A stretch of DNA of 5,650 nt, taken from positions 1-5,650 of the forward strand of contig JAJRAG010000166.1 in the NCBI GenBank assembly GCA_028682925.1. Direction: 5' to 3'. Of this stretch, positions 5,619-5,650 are shown in pieces. The notes beneath the pieces were generated by a model. The model did not search any database. It worked only from the letters and a program-made list of their open reading frames with translations, and had not been told where the DNA came from. Both the position numbers and the translations under genes were made by a program. Origin of the DNA: Methanomassiliicoccales archaeon. Its GTDB lineage: Archaea > Thermoplasmatota > Thermoplasmata > Methanomassiliicoccales > JACIVX01. Numbering within the stretch: the stretch's first letter is position 1; each line of letters begins with the position of its first letter.

Positions 5619-5650
5619 CTCACAAGTGCTTATCAGTCGTTGGACTGGAA

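Overview
This window reads as chromosomal DNA of an archaeon. The evidence is an AT-rich TATA box about 25 nt ahead of the expected transcript start of the rightmost gene, ribosome-binding sites of the GAGGTG/GGTGAT type, frequent GTG starts, and an unlinked NuoA/FpoA-like gene with a YACGE motif. A mesophilic lineage of the TACK group (Bathyarchaeia-like) is my best guess. This is inference, since no rRNA or marker gene is present. Sampled 60-nt blocks give about 50% GC in the left two genes and about 56% in the xylose isomerase-like gene.

Layout. Left part, + strand: the 3' portion of a HEAT-repeat scaffold protein (open at the left edge, to 1331), then after 41 nt an AMP-forming acyl-CoA synthetase of the FadD type (1373-3070). 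They probably share a transcript. Middle: a full-length xylose isomerase-class TIM-barrel protein on the - strand (3225-4379), convergent with the synthetase. Next is a 195-nt divergent intergenic region rich in inverted repeats, then a small stand-alone protein with two CBS domains on the + strand (start near 4578, to 5000). Right part: a single-gene NuoA/FpoA-like membrane subunit on the - strand (5197-5529), with a clear TATA box and a 21-nt near-palindrome upstream, running to the window edge.

How the genes relate. They do not form one recognisable pathway. The synthetase activates fatty acids for degradation or lipid metabolism, the isomerase family interconverts aldoses and ketoses, the CBS protein is probably an adenylate-sensing or regulatory module, and NuoA belongs to a membrane ion-translocating complex whose other subunits are not here. 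I see no CRISPR array, transposase, tRNA or clear new defence system.

The points most worth following up are four. The isomerase has an altered metal-ligand set, with His where xylose isomerase has Asp. The nuoA-like gene is isolated and has lost a conserved charge. Compact stem-loops sit at the 3' end of every gene in the two convergent pairs. Nested inverted repeats lie between the isomerase and CBS genes.
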